64,000 nucleotides of DNA, taken from assembly GCA_019614645.1 (NCBI GenBank), contig JABWDB010000018.1, forward strand, positions 558,001 to 622,000. Reading direction: 5' to 3'. The DNA is from Stratiolaelaps scimitus (taxonomy: Eukaryota > Arthropoda > Arachnida > Mesostigmata > Laelapidae). The translations under genes and the position numbers were made by a program. The notes beneath the pieces are model-generated. The model was not told the origin of the DNA. It saw only the letters and a program-made list of their open reading frames with translations, and searched no databases. Positions 45,901-58,140 of this stretch are shown piece by piece. The first letter of the stretch is position 1. Each line of letters starts with the position of its first letter.

Positions 45901-46271
45901 GCACACTTACGCCATCTTGATGCGTGCTCTTGGCAGATTTTCACGAACGGAGCAAGCTCGTGTTAACCGCGAGAGGGCGAAACAGCAAAGCAACGAGGGA
46001 CGAGCCCCAAGAGGACGATGCTGCCCTGGTCGTTACATAGTTGCAACCGCAGCAGACCTGAGATTTGATGTTCGGCTGGGGACTGCCTATTGGATATGCA
46101 CAATCAAAATCACGGGCATGCTGCCTAGTAGACGACTGCTTTGTAGTGACGCTGTCTTGACTGTCACGTGATTACTGCTCGCCCACCGGCTGCAATTTTT
46201 CCTTTGCGACTGTCTTGTAGAATCTGAACGATACACGCAACCCACCTTTTTCCCCCCTTGCTTTTGAGACC
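42931..46271. other. Non-coding stretch
   Basis: No recognised gene. It contains AT and T runs at 44044-44090. A minus-strand frame at 43589-43783 and a plus-strand frame at 44602-44928 look fairly composed but match nothing I know. Confidence 0.4.
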
Positions 46272-46319
46272 TTGGGCGGGCACTGCCCTCTCACTGCGAA
46301 CTTCGTCGAAGGGGTCTAC

Positions 46320-46486
46320 CATAGGTTGATCCGCTCTACCGGGGACAAGCGCGCAGGTTCTTTCCTTCTGCAGCGCCTGTCCTTCGCTGTGCAGAGGGGC
46401 AATGCCATCGCCTTCCTCGGGACATTGTCCACCTCAGCCCCTCCCCGCCCCATAATCTCTAAAAATAATTCCTAGCTACTGTATGT
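46320..46486 (+). pseudogene. 3'-terminal fragment of a third LINE family, copy 2
   Basis: The protein RLIRSTGDKRAGSFLLQR, followed by FAVQRGNAIAFL, closely matches the copy at 25627-25799. The frame stays open back to 46272 (VEGVYH upstream), so this copy may extend slightly further 5'. It stops with TAG at 46473-46475, and a short 3' UTR ends at TGTATGT, as in the other copy. Confidence 0.65.
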
Positions 46487-47128
46487 TTGAATAAACTTCT
46501 GTTCATGTTACACTGGGAATTCTTCTAGATGCATTATCTCATTTGCGACTGCAGTGCGAATACTTCCAACCGGCGAAAAAACACGTCAATCTGGAGATAG
46601 GTTACATCGATTTGGAGGATAATCTGTTTGCATCAATGTCGGCGTCAAAAAAACATCTGTGGGGGGAGAAATTAAAGGGTAAACTCAATATTAGCAATAT
46701 TACTGTTTATGCCGAAGGAGCACTCTAAAGTGATGCTTACTAGGGCGAAAACTGTTCGGCTACCACGGTACTCTCCAATATATATATATATATATATATG
46801 TCATTTGCTTAGTGTTAGGGAGGTTTTCTCAATCGTAGTATAACAAAAGACTTATAGAGGCCTAATTATGTACTGCCTTGTTTATTGTGGTTTATATTAA
46901 TAATAAGTTGGTCATCATTCACCAACGAATTCGTTTCATTTCAGGTTAGTTTAGACTGTGAGTTAGCTCAAGCAGGGACACCGAATAAGCATACAGACTA
47001 CATAATTTATATATAGTAACTGACCCGAGTGCACTCTCTCAGATAATAGCTCATTCATAGTCCGTAGCAATCACTGCAATACTTGAATGCGAATGACTAG
47101 ATGCGCCAATATCGATGCCTGACGAACC

Positions 47129-47214
47129 GGTAAAGGTGAAGGTCTTATTGGTTTATTTACGGAATTGCAGTTATTCAACGTTGAAGTTCTCCATATGTAA
47201 CATCGTGAAACTCG
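47129..47214 (-). mobile_element. SINE tail fragment, LINE-tailed family
   Basis: On the minus strand it reads ACATATGGAGAACTTCAACG, then CTGCAATTCCGTAAATAAAC, CAATAAG and ACCTTTACC. The TTCCGT...AATAAAC stretch is closer to the LINE 3' end at 19640-19705 than the other SINE copies are. The tRNA-like head is absent. An AT microsatellite follows on the plus-strand right side. Confidence 0.7.
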
Positions 47215-48117
47215 AATAAATATATATATATATATATATGTTTCCAGCACAGCAGCTTGGCATCTAGAAAACACGGTACATTGCGTCGCATCGTATTAAT
47301 ACTCATTTAGGGCTATTTTTCTTCCCTCTCTCCCTCCCTTGCTCCCATCTGGAAGGAACGATCTGCGAACCCCCAGATCTCACCGCCCCCTGCCGTTTGA
47401 CCTCTGCGTGGCGGACATATTTCGCCGGTTGTAAATAATAAATGAACGCACGCACACTTCTGCTGGCGTGCTATCTCTCTAGCGTTTGTTTATGGCAAAC
47501 ATACGGCCGCAGCTGCCGCAAGAGGAGCGTCAGTTTGGCCGAACCGAATGGCCCAAACTCCCTCAGCTCGACGCTGTTAGGACACGTTGGGGGAGCTTGC
47601 TGCGGAGCTGGTCGCGTCTGTTTGTGGCCGTCTGGGGAACCGCCAAGGGCCACCAGGAGCCACCGAAGACCACACGAAGACCCGTGAAGCACCGTCTGAG
47701 ATCGTTTCCGCCGCCGCCGCCGCCGCCACCACCACCACTGCTGCTGCTGCTGATAGAGATGCTTCTGGCGAAGCTTAAATTTCATACCGTCTCGCCTCTC
47801 CTCGCTCGCTCGCTCTCTCTCTCTGCGTCCCCTGACCTAGCTTGCTACCCTGTCATCTCCATTCATAACTAACCAGGCACTGCTCCGCTGATACCCGCTG
47901 GCAACTCCAGCGGACGTCGGGGAGGTTTGTAGTGAACGAGGATCTCTATCTGACAAAAGTAAAAGTAAACATGAATTCACTCAATCGAATAGATTCTTCT
48001 CGAAGGACAAACTTTTTTGGCGACCTCTACAAATGCCGATATTTTTCTCGAAACATTTGAATAGGTGGCAAAATGGCCAGCGTGCGCTCTCTCTCTCAGA
48101 TCTGACTTTTTTTTAAA

Positions 48118-48134
48118 GGGGGGGGGGGGGGGGG
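48118..48134. repeat. Homopolymer run of 17 G
   Basis: Seventeen consecutive Gs follow a T run (about 48107-48114). Such runs are unusual and prone to sequencing error; the exact length should not be trusted. Confidence 0.85.
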
Positions 48135-48574
48135 TGTTGGCATGCCTATGCATGACAACACCATAACCACCCTCCCTATGGAACTGTTGATGATGTTCAA
48201 CAGCACCACCGTTCCCGGTATCGCTTAGCGCATTCTTCAGTAAGGGTGGCGAGATGTGTACAAGCCCAGCCACGAGCACCACACATCATCCTCACCGTAC
48301 GGACATGACGTGGTTAGCTGACTCTCAGCTGCTTCCCTTCTCACTCACTCTCTCAAGGCCAGACTTCCTCTCAATACCTCTGTCCACTTTCCGCCTGTGA
48401 ACAACTACTGTGGTCAATGGGGTGTCTGTAGAAAGCCCCGTATATGTAAACATGTAGTATTTATGACGCATACAGGGGGTGTACGGTGCTTTCCTTTCTG
48501 CACAGTGGTAGCTGTGACGCAGACTACATTCGAGTTGCCACTACTACTTAACAAATCTTATTGCGAGGATACTG

Positions 48575-48680
48575 ACCATAAAGTAAACATGGCCCCACTC
48601 AGATTTGAACCTCAGACTCCACCTTTTGAACCTCCTTTTTGGTACTACCTTGCCCACCACGCCATGCCCGCAGGCAGATC
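48575..48680 (-). repeat. tRNA-like sequence, possible SINE head of another family
   Basis: On the minus strand there is an A-box-like ATGGCGTGGTGGGCAAGG, and later a B-box-like TGAGGTTCAAATCTGAG. The first pass AGGAGGTTCAAAAGG looks like a partial duplicate of the B box. No matching copy was found in the window, so this is tentative. Confidence 0.35.
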
Positions 48681-49713
48681 TGATCTGACCTAGAAACGGT
48701 AGACCAATGAACAACAGTCAGAAGATCTGCTTGGTCTATATCGTTTCAGATGAGATCCTGTGTTTTTTCCATTTTATTTTCACCATTCTACAATTACATG
48801 TCTATTCACTCCTATCCTGTAACATGTACATAATATGCTTTCGTTAGCATTATTAATTCTTGTCGGTTATTGTGAAATGAACAATGTATAGCTATCTGCG
48901 AGGACCTACGAATTGCAGCAGGGAGGACGTCATGTCCTCTCTGTTAGGTTGTGAAATAAAAGTCGCCTCAAATAGCCAATTCAGCTGTGGGTTGGGGCGG
49001 GGGGCGTACCTCTCTCCAAAGCTCCTGAATCAAACTGGCACAGCCTCGCCTACTTTACTTGCAAATGTCACTTTCCAAATATAGTTTTGGCCTTTCTCGG
49101 CCCTTTTGTGATACGCTATGGTCTCTATTGCAGACTTTTGAGAATGGCAGGAGTGTCTCGACTGTCGGGAGGATTCCTGCCTTTGTCCAGAAGATATCTA
49201 AGTCGGAGCATTTGTAATCGAATACTGAAGACAAAACCACTTATCCTTAACTACGGACCCTGATAAATGTCAGATTCCGAACGTACTCCGAATACTCTGT
49301 TGGAAATCGCTTAAGAAGTGAAACATCTCATGCGCCGGATCTTTGACAACGGTGCCCTTGATTTGCTCAGATTGGTCTCTTGAAATTACAGAGAAGGACT
49401 TTCCTTGTCTATAAGGAAAGTTATATAGATCCCTCTTCGTTCCCTTTCAGTTGAAGGATGCATGCACTGGTAGATCACTATCCTAGTCAGATTTGAAAAA
49501 AAGTTAAAAGACAGATGAATCATCGAACGGGCCCATAATTTGGACAAACTATCTATACTATAGGCAGATCTTAACCTTCACAATTGTAATGTTCAACGTC
49601 GATTTTACGTCGAGCAATCGGCTGGTGGGAACATCTGCTTCTAGCTGTTTATAAGGTTAAATCCCTCTGTCCATACGATGCCGAAGTTTCGGGGCATTTC
49701 TCGCCCCCTGGAG

Positions 49714-49739
49714 GCCCGGTCCCAGCGCGCTGGCCGGGC
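49714..49739. other. GC-rich palindrome
   Basis: A perfect 12-bp palindrome CCAGCGCGCTGG (49722-49733) is enclosed by GCCCGG and CCGGGC arms (49714-49719, 49734-49739). It is a compact inverted repeat with no obvious surrounding gene. Confidence 0.85.
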
Positions 49740-50096
49740 GAGGCTTAATCAGTAACGGTCAATGTCACCCATCACCTGGTGTAGCAGAAACAAGTTGCAG
49801 GGAGATCAGAGTCAGGCGGTGGGTGAATCATCATGATCTGGATGCGCCTGATTGTGAGCGATGGCTGAACTTGGTCGTGTTCACCTCTGTTAGTGCGAGA
49901 AGCTGTCGTTGTGCCATGCGAACGACCGGCACCAAACTGCCTAGTATATAAATAGGTAGATGTATATGTGTTAAGTCGATAATGACGAATGCAGTCACAA
50001 AGCATAGGCCACACTGAGTCAGCTGGAATAGTCAGTTCTCTTGGGTAACTCTTCGTTTGGCTTCACAGTGAGTAGTGAAATAAATAAAAAAAACTG

Positions 50097-50600
50097 CACA
50101 TTCGTCATGTCTTGATATATGAGCTCCGAAAAGGCTACAAGGGGATAGCTTTCAAGGACATTTCAAGCTGGAGGACGTACCAAAATCTACGAGGCCTTCG
50201 CTGGCCGACGACGACATCCTCCGTGACAAGATTCGCGAAACGCTGATGATTTCCATTTGAGAACTTGTATAAAAATTTGACGTTGGCTTAGCAACCGTTC
50301 GTTCAGCGTTACACAGGCTTGGAATAAAAAATAAACTTTGTGGGTGGGTGCCATACGGATTCCATGCCATGTTGTTGGTGGGGTATTCGAGGATCGGTCC
50401 ACTTTTAGCGTCTGAAACAAGGAGACAACATCAACACGGCTCTGTACTATGCGTAGCTTGATCGAGTTCAAGACAGCTTTGTCAAAACACGCCTACAACT
50501 CGTCAACAGGAAGAGGCGGTATTTCACCACTCATCCTCATGTGAGTTCGACCCACCTAAATAAGTTCGCGACTTAGCCTGGGAACTCTTCGGCGAACTAT
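50097..50600 (+). pseudogene. Mariner transposase with internal deletions
   Basis: Translating across frames gives mariner landmarks in order. IRHVLIYELRKG is the N-terminus. FKLEDVPKSTRPSLADDD is the spacer between helix-turn-helix motifs. KFDVGLATVRSALHRLG and CGWVPYGFH are the second helix-turn-helix and the WVPHEL motif. CWWGIRGSVHF is the WWD-x-x-G block, and RLKQGDNIN, DSFVKTRLQLVNRKRR and FHHSSS are the region of HHDNARPHT. The DEKW block that holds the first catalytic Asp is missing between WVPYGFH and WWGIRG, and part of the N-terminus is also deleted. Stops and frameshifts are present. The C-terminus after 50600 fades out. Terminal repeats were not identified. Confidence 0.8.
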
Positions 50601-52048
50601 TTTTGTAGAAGAGAATTGAACGCTATAACTCGTGTCGATAACTTCATTTTTTACTAAACAAAGGCAAACACCTCTCTGAATTAAGGGCATGATTGAACCT
50701 TCGATCCGGTAGATAACCCACTATCAGCGTACTTATTCAAGCTGCGTTCCTGGGTATTGCGACGTTACCGCCGTAGCCACCAAAGGAACATGTGGTAAGT
50801 TACCTTGTCCGTATTATTGGACTAATAGTCACTAGGCGGCCTCTCTAGTAACGTTTGGCCCAGCGCCGATATGGGCCAAGGCGATAAGTTGGTTTTTCCA
50901 ATAAATTTTGGCTCACAATTGAAATGCACCAAAATCACTATCTGATTATTGGCTAATAAACGAGTATATTGAATCTTGAATTGCACTAATTATTAACACA
51001 CAGAATTACATGACATAAATACGATTCGACTCGAACTGGATGTTACAAGTGACTTTAGGCGCTCGGTCAGTAGTCATCCATGCGTTGCACCAATGGCAGA
51101 TTCATCAACATTTTTTCTGGCACTACGATACGACGGTCACCGAGGCACGGAGTTTGTCTCACTGCGCGCTAATTAGCTACACCCAAAACAAGAAATTCAA
51201 ACTGAAGAGCAAGCTCCTCCAATTGTCAGTCGGATGCACGCGTCTCTCTATTATGCAACGAAAATCCACCCGAGTCATTAACTAGCGCAGCCGCTTTATC
51301 TAGCTGACAGTGTAGCTAATGCACGGCCATTTTTCCTTAGCTAAAAAGTGAAACACATATAGATGTAACGATTTCTAGGTTGCTTGCGGGCAAGTGGCCA
51401 ACCGAGGTAAGGTTAGTGTCGCTGGGTCTCGTTGTTGCACGCCATCCCCCTACCCACCGTTACCTGCATCTTCTCCCGAGGGAATCGGCTCCGATCCACG
51501 CGCTGTCAGCGGCCAGATCACGTAGTCTCCTCGTTAAGTCAAGCAATTACGTGTGATTAACACAGCTTGCTTGCCTCCTCGTCCGCTATTGCTGCTGCAA
51601 TTGCCATTGGGCAATACTACGCTTTTCCGTCCACCTGCATCAGCATCCATTTGATATGGAAGTCGGTGCTGGCCTAGCTTGGCCTATCCGACCCGGACAG
51701 CGCAGAACAGCAACGCGAAGCAAACCTCTGCAATAGCCACCGCCGTAACCTTCCATTGCCACCTCGCGCAAACATCTGTGTGTTATGCCAACGAATGCCC
51801 CCAGCCCCCGTGTCTCGGTTGGGCATTGCGAGGGTGTTGCTGCTTGAGTACCTTTCCTGTTATGCTTAGTCATGCCGTGTGTGGCAAGACTACCAGGCCA
51901 TCTTCTTCCTTCGTTGCTATATTAAGTGTCGCTGCGTCATCGGTCTCTTTACCCATCGGTATTGTTGCGGTCGAAGGAGACCACGAAAAATAATACCTGA
52001 TTCTACATATATGAACGTACAACCGGCGAAATACGTGTCTTCGCGGTG
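50601..52048. other. Non-coding stretch
   Basis: No recognised gene. The 51420-51990 part is somewhat GC-richer, with short frames on both strands and no known domain. Confidence 0.45.
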
Positions 52049-52115
52049 ACTTGGACAGTAAAGCCTCTGGCCGTACAAGGCTGGCGGACGCTGGTTCGCG
52101 CTTCGTAACAACGAC
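52049..52115 (+). mobile_element. Probable diverged SINE head, LINE-tailed family
   Basis: GGACAGTAAAGCCTCTGGC, then GTACAAGGCTGGCGGACGC, the B-box position GGTTCGCGCTT and TCGTAACAACG follow the head layout of the other copies. The tail is not recognisable. Divergence makes this call weak. Confidence 0.4.
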
Positions 52116-52643
52116 GTTAGGTTGTAAAGAACGGCGTACTTGAGTTGGTGTTGAATTGAAGTGCAAAGAAACCTACTTCATAAGCAAGCTGTTATATAAG
52201 ACATCAATTATAAACAAAATAAAGATAAAATAAAATAAAGGCGCATACCCCTGTGAACATACCATCACAGCTGTGGGAATAACTAGAACAATGAGTCTAC
52301 TCAGACATTTCGACTATCAGAGCAGTTGTGCACCAAAATGGCGAATCGTTCGATTTCTGCCATACTCTCTAACGAGTTCAACCTTCGTGCTCAGCAGATG
52401 GTCACTATTGCACTTTACATCAAATGCTCGTATAAGCGCTATAGGGTTTAATGGGCTTTCATGCATACGTCTTTTTTTTATTGGGAAAATAGGAGTACAT
52501 TTTGACGCCGGGACCGACTGTGGAAGTCAACATGCATCCTTCTGTGTAATAAGTAAATTCGAATATATCGGCTGAAACAATGGCGATATTATGGAAATCT
52601 ACATAACTCCTTTCTACAGAATTGCTTGACAGATCATTTCAAT

Positions 52644-52846
52644 GTGGTTTACCTCTAGCGACGATCGCGATTGAAGGTCTTGTGCGTAAATCGACGCGGT
52701 GTTGTTCAGAGAACCATCGAGCACAACAAACCATTTTGCAGTCAGTGCATACTGAGGCATATGTCGATGAGCGGGGATGCCACACCTATGATCGTATATC
52801 GTTGCCATCGAAGATCCACTCGCGATCGTCGCTTGAGGTAAACCAC
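52644..52846. repeat. 27-bp inverted-repeat pair
   Basis: The left arm 52644-52670 (GTGGTTTACCTC...GATCGCGA) and right arm 52820-52846 are reverse complements with one mismatch, separated by about 150 bp. Similarity continues weakly outside the arms. This could be a MITE with terminal inverted repeats, or a folded RNA. No coding sequence lies between the arms. Confidence 0.8.
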
Positions 52847-52859
52847 CTGAATAGATGGT

Positions 52860-55800
52860 ATGCCTCGCAACCGACAGAGGCAACGAAATGTCAGACAGAA
52901 CAGAAGGAGATTGTTAACAGCAGCGATTGAGGACGCTCACCACTATCGTAGCGCCTTGGCTCGTGTGGGCATGCTGCGACACTCCGAAAAGTCATGGGAT
53001 GCAAATATGCTGTGTCAAATATGGTCTGAATAGTGAAACCAACATAACGGTAAAATGTCAATGTGGAACACCTCGGGAAAGACAACTCAAATAAATGGAG
53101 GCAGATCACGCCGCTCACATTCGAAAATCGAAAAAGTGCCTTGAGTGTCAGAGAGTCAGGCACCTGAAGAATCTTCTGACTAATCAATTTGTTAACTCGC
53201 ATGACCGTGAAAAATATCGTGTTATAACAGTTATAATACGTAAAGATGACTAATTACCATACAGTAGTATGGCAATCACGTAATGAATTAAGCGTATTAT
53301 CCAAAATATGATTAAGGCCCACTAAGTATGCTGGTGGCCGGGAATCTGAGGAAGCTACATCTATTTAACCTGTGCATATCACTGGTCAAGGGTATATTGC
53401 TATGTCATACGCTCACCGGCGACGTCTCAGGAGTCATCGAGTTAAGAGGACCAATTATGAATTATTATTACCAATTACCAATTATCACCCATAAATACGA
53501 GCGGTAACCGAATCCCGAGTAATGGCTGTGTTTATCGTATTTTAGAAAGCCATACTACGAATGCATTGAATGGTCTCTTGTTCACAAAGCACGATTGCGT
53601 CGTGCTCTGATACGGGGCCCAATGGCAGAATCAGGTGTGACTCGTCAGGTTTGAGATTTAGCGATTCACTCGCCAGCGTCTGTGCCGAGCAGTTGGATCG
53701 GATATGATGTTTGGTGTCTTTTCGCCTATATGCCAAGCTAAGTCGACAATGAAATTTGTGAAGCAGTTTGAATGGAGCATTTGTACATGATCTGACACGC
53801 TTACTTCTAATGATTACGAGTGCAATATGGAGAGGTTACACTGATACATGTTATTGTAGCACAACAGACCGCCCACCCAGTAATGCGTTTTGCCTAAGCG
53901 GTTGATTCGGCGGTCCGACTGTAATTGCTACACCGAGCTGTACGAGTCACTTGTCAGCAACCAGAGATTGGAAAGATTAGGCATTACGAGATCAATGTCT
54001 CTGCTGATTCTCAGATCGATAGTGCACCATGAAAGAGATGCCCTAGTGAACGAACCCCGCGCGAATTAGCGAGTCATCTACGTGCTGCAGAAGCTTATTT
54101 CTTTACGACCACTTTATGGTCGTGTTGTAAACGAGTGGCGCTCCTTGTTACGCGTCTATTGTGCTGGTTATGTCCGCGTTTGTTCAATCTAGTAGATGGA
54201 ATAAAGAGAATTATTATGCCCCACGAACGCGGAGCTGTCCCTTTCATTCGGGAATTCACAATTTTCTGTCGGTGACGACTTCTGTCAGTGCTAATATTTT
54301 TTTGTTTTTCTCAGATATGTGCTATATGAATCATTAATATTTGAACATGCAGAATATCTACAGTTAAGCCGTGCACTGCTAACTGCTGTGCTCAGTTCAA
54401 TTTCAAAATGACAATTTCAATGGCTCACTGTGGCGCACGGCGCGGTTACACCTCCTCGAGTCAGAATCACACAGATGGAACACACCCTCTAGAATGGCGC
54501 ACGCATAAAGATGCGGAATATCAAAGTAACATTGACTTGGAAGGCTAAAAACCAATACGAGTCACAGGGGTTGTACAGTCCCTCCCTCAATCTCTATCAC
54601 GTTCCCTCTCGACGATTCTCCCTCTCTCGAAGCTGCTCAAACACTCTATTGTGGTCGTGCTCAGCATCGCGCGAGCATAGCGATTATACGATGTAGTCAT
54701 GTAATGTCAACAACGAGCACCGAACGACGCTGTCCGGGTTTCCACGCGACCTCTGCCTCGTTCGTGCGGCCCCCGCAGACGTCGAAACTTCCTGACCAGC
54801 AGCGGCTGGGTGATCGACCTCGTTGAGCATCAGTCGTCCCAGAGCTAACGCCTTGGGCTACTATTGGCCATCACGGGGGGCGACAAGATCTAATTACGGT
54901 ACGGCTTCTACTCCTCCTCATGATGATGTCCCGTCCTCGTTGACCGTCCGACTGTCGTCGAAGCGTTGAAGGGCCCGAAGCAACAGCGGATGATACATAA
55001 CATCGAGCAGAGGAGGAGCTTTGACAATCCTATGACAGTTATGACCTCTGTTTGGCCTCCCACACAACACCACACATCGCAATACAGCAAGGCACCAAAT
55101 ACGATATTATTAGTGTGAGAGAGGCCTGGAGAGCCTGGATGGGCCTTTAGGTGACTGGTCACTCATGCCGTTGATGGGTGCTGAGGCTGCTACCGCTGCT
55201 GCCATGTCATGGCATTGCTAATACGAAGCCTGCAGAATGGTGATCAAAGTGTTTCCCTGATGTAATAATCGCCTCCGGACAACCTGGACATATAGGTAAT
55301 ATTATACTTTGGTATAGAATATAAATGTCATAGATTACATCTCGATGAATCGTATGCGTAATAAGAAGGGGTCGAATACAGAAACGTCTTCCAATTAATT
55401 GAATTAACCAAAAAAAAACAACACTTTAGTGCTAGATTTGTTAAATAGCGTACAGCTCTTGCTGGTGCATCCAGTGCGGCCGAGTTAATAACAATATAGT
55501 TGAGTCAGGAATGCTTAAGTACTATGGAACCAATTACCGTCATGTAATTTAAAGTATTTTTACTAGATTTCTACTTTGGACGCTTTAAAATAAACCAGAT
55601 GTATTGTAGCATGGAGAAGTACAATCCTCAGCTGGCATGTATCATGCATTATAGCGTACATCTGTTGGCTGCAAATAGAGCCAAGTTCGTGCGATTCACT
55701 GTCTATTATGTTAGACGCATTGTTTCTCTGTATCGCGTCACAAGCTTATCATTGCCAGCAGCGCTTGGACCCTTGAGCTCTGGGCGAGTCATGACACCAC

Positions 55801-56390
55801 GGGCTATATAACATGCTCTAGCTCATATTTGTGTAACTGACACACTTAGTTGATGGCTTCATCGCAGGCATTGGCCATCAACAAAACAAGCGCATACACA
55901 CACGCATATATATATATATATATATATATGAGTGTGTCGACTATATGTATACACAGATGCATGGAAAATCTTGATTCGTTCGGAGTCTCAGTTGTCATTT
56001 TATCAATCATCAAATATACTAAAATAAATTATGAAATTATGACGCCTTTAAAATGTGAAGCTTCAGGTGATCTAGGCAAAAGATTTCTACCTTTTTAGAC
56101 ATTTCGACACGGTCACGCTCTTTTCCTGAGGAACAAAAAAAAACATGAGCGAGACACGCCTATGTTAGTTCTTATCCAAACAGTCGTTTATATCAGGCAT
56201 GTCTTCGTACTGTTTGTGTAGCAATGATAAAATAATTTTGAATGTGACAAACATTGGGCCCTATGTGCCGTAAGCGTAGCTCCTCCGTAGCGTTTCGTAT
56301 GCAGTATAAATTTTGAGGCTGAGTTCACCTCCGTGGCTCTTATCACCGTAGCTTGAGTACATTTCGTGCACAGCGAGCGTAGGTACGATT
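52860..56390. other. Non-coding stretch
   Basis: No recognised gene. It contains an AT run at 55905-55929. Short frames show no known domain. Confidence 0.45.
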
Positions 56391-57490
56391 CATCGTAAGC
56401 GACGCCTGTCCTCTCGTTTCAGTTTGTTCCCATTTGAAATGTACTCCCCACTTGATATTCCACACCTTCGCGCGAACGGTACCACCCCAACCGCCGCTGC
56501 TGTACGGCACATCGCGTCCGCGCTCGCAAAAGTCCAAACGGAAGAGAAAAAGAGGTAATGGCATCCGGATAAGCACGTTCAAATCCGCGTGCCTCGCGTG
56601 ACCAGCACGTCCACCGGCGCACAACACTATGCCAGTGTCATGGCTTCAGCAGCGGCAGCAGCAAGCGCAGTGGTTCGGCGAGTCACTGCAAAGGAAGTGG
56701 GAACAGCCGCACTGCGGCGTGCCGGCGACGGCAGCGCGTAGGGTTCAGACGTCGTGTGTTTCTGCGTGACGACAAATGGAGACTAATTAACCAGGCCCGC
56801 CGCTGGCCGAGGCCCGGGCAAGCACTGGTAGCCGTCCCAGCAGCAAGACTGCCCGCAAGGGCGAACAGCCAGAGGGAGAGACAGAGAGAGGAATGGAGAC
56901 GGGTGAGAGAGCAACGAACGAAGGGAAGGCAAGAATGAGCACGGTAGGCGGTGAGTGGACCTCGGGTGGACCAGGTCCGCGCGGAAGTGGCTGCCGCGAA
57001 CGCGGCACAAGAAGCATCCAGACAAGGGACACCGTACAAAGCTGCGGGCGAAGTCGCTTAGGGAGAGGTAAGAACAACTATAGGGACTTCCTGCCCCGGC
57101 GGAAGAACGCAGGGAGACTCGCAAGTGAGCGACTGAGCGAGCGTTGGGAGATCGGGGAGAGGCGGGCGACGAGCGGTAGCCCGACTCGCGGTCGAAGTAA
57201 GCCCAAGTAACAAGAGTGAACACATAGGAAAATCTGACTGACTCACCACTGACTGAGTGACCAAGTGGCGGCCAGCCAGCAGCGGCAGTAGCGGCAGCAC
57301 GGACGAACGAGCGGGAGACAACGGTTGCTGGCCAAGGAGAGGAGAGTAGGACAAGGTCCGTGAGGGAGGAAGGGCGAGGCTCGGGTTCAGGGGAACAGTC
57401 ACTCATCACTGTACGAGGTATCACATTGCGGCAGATCGACTTTGAACTCGTATAGTGGCTCATTTTCCTATCAATATTATTATTCATATT
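56391..57490 (+). other. GC-rich, purine-rich island with a splice-donor-like site
   Basis: A CpG-rich stretch with GAGAGA-type tracts on the plus strand. The sequence GGGAGAG/GTAAGAAC gives a strong donor consensus at 57068. A minus-strand frame of 234 codons is serine/proline-rich and looks compositional. A first exon or 5' UTR of a host gene on the plus strand is possible; no acceptor, coding domain or TATA box supports it further. Confidence 0.3.
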
Positions 57491-57540
57491 ATCATAGTTG
57501 TTATTGTTAGACCGAAAAATTAAATTCCGATGTCAAGTCA

Positions 57541-58016
57541 ATTCCGATGTTCAATAGAGTTAAGATGTGGACTTAGGTGCAGCAATGGATTTTTTGTCAG
57601 TGCATAGACAGTAACTTCGGTACCAATTTATGCTTAGGAACGTTGTCTTGTTGAGCTATTTGGCCACGGGAATTACCTCTCCGTCGCCCCGGCGGTAGAA
57701 GATTGTCACGGAGAATGCTTTAATATATCACGGATTTCACTGTTCCCTCCATAAAATGAAGAGGATCTTTGTATTTCCCCTAGGAACAACCATCACCGAG
57801 TTTCTTACATCCTTGAAAAAGGCCCTCAGACACTCACGCTTGAAGGCGTCTATAAATACTGGCATCGTCTCGTTTCCTGTCGCTTGAATGTCGATTCGTC
57901 GACGTCTATTTAATAATGCGGTCTTGTTGCCCCACTCAGGTGCACATTTCTGTGCGCAGCAAATTCTAGGCTAGTACATAGAACGGGAAGAAACATTTCT
58001 ATCCATAAGCGCCTTG
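57541..58016 (-). pseudogene. Tc1-type transposase, central and catalytic part, decayed
   Basis: Read on the minus strand across frames: RRRRIDIQATGNETMP resembles the block between the first catalytic Asp and GGGSVMVWG. NSVMV and LHFMEGTVKSVIY match the VMVWG and LHFIDGTMN blocks. SILRDNLLPPGRRRG precedes QQDNVPKHK (the second-Asp motif QDNDPKHT), and HLSPHLNSIEH stands for QSPDLNPIEH. Several stops and frameshifts are present, so it is dead. Tc1 elements move by cut and paste at TA. No terminal repeats were found. Confidence 0.75.
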
Positions 58017-58140
58017 CGCCCCCATACAGACGCCATTCCCCCACAGTCGTGCACCGTGGTCGTCCCTCGTTATCGAAATTGCTTCGTTGTTAGTATTTGA
58101 ACTTGATATGTCCTGGCAGTGTTCCTATGAATATCGAGCT

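Larger units (their letters stand above)
46487..50096. other. Non-coding stretch with AT runs and a CT-rich segment
   Basis: AT runs lie at 46778-46799 and 47219-47239. A GC-richer part at 47300-47860 carries GCC, ACC and CTG trinucleotide runs (47707-47752). Its frames on both strands look compositional. A SINE tail, a G run, a tRNA-like segment and a palindrome within it are listed separately. Confidence 0.45.

Noticed and set aside
56783..57487. 234-codon minus-strand frame
   Set aside because: Serine/proline-rich with no domain, and opposite other open frames in GC-rich sequence.
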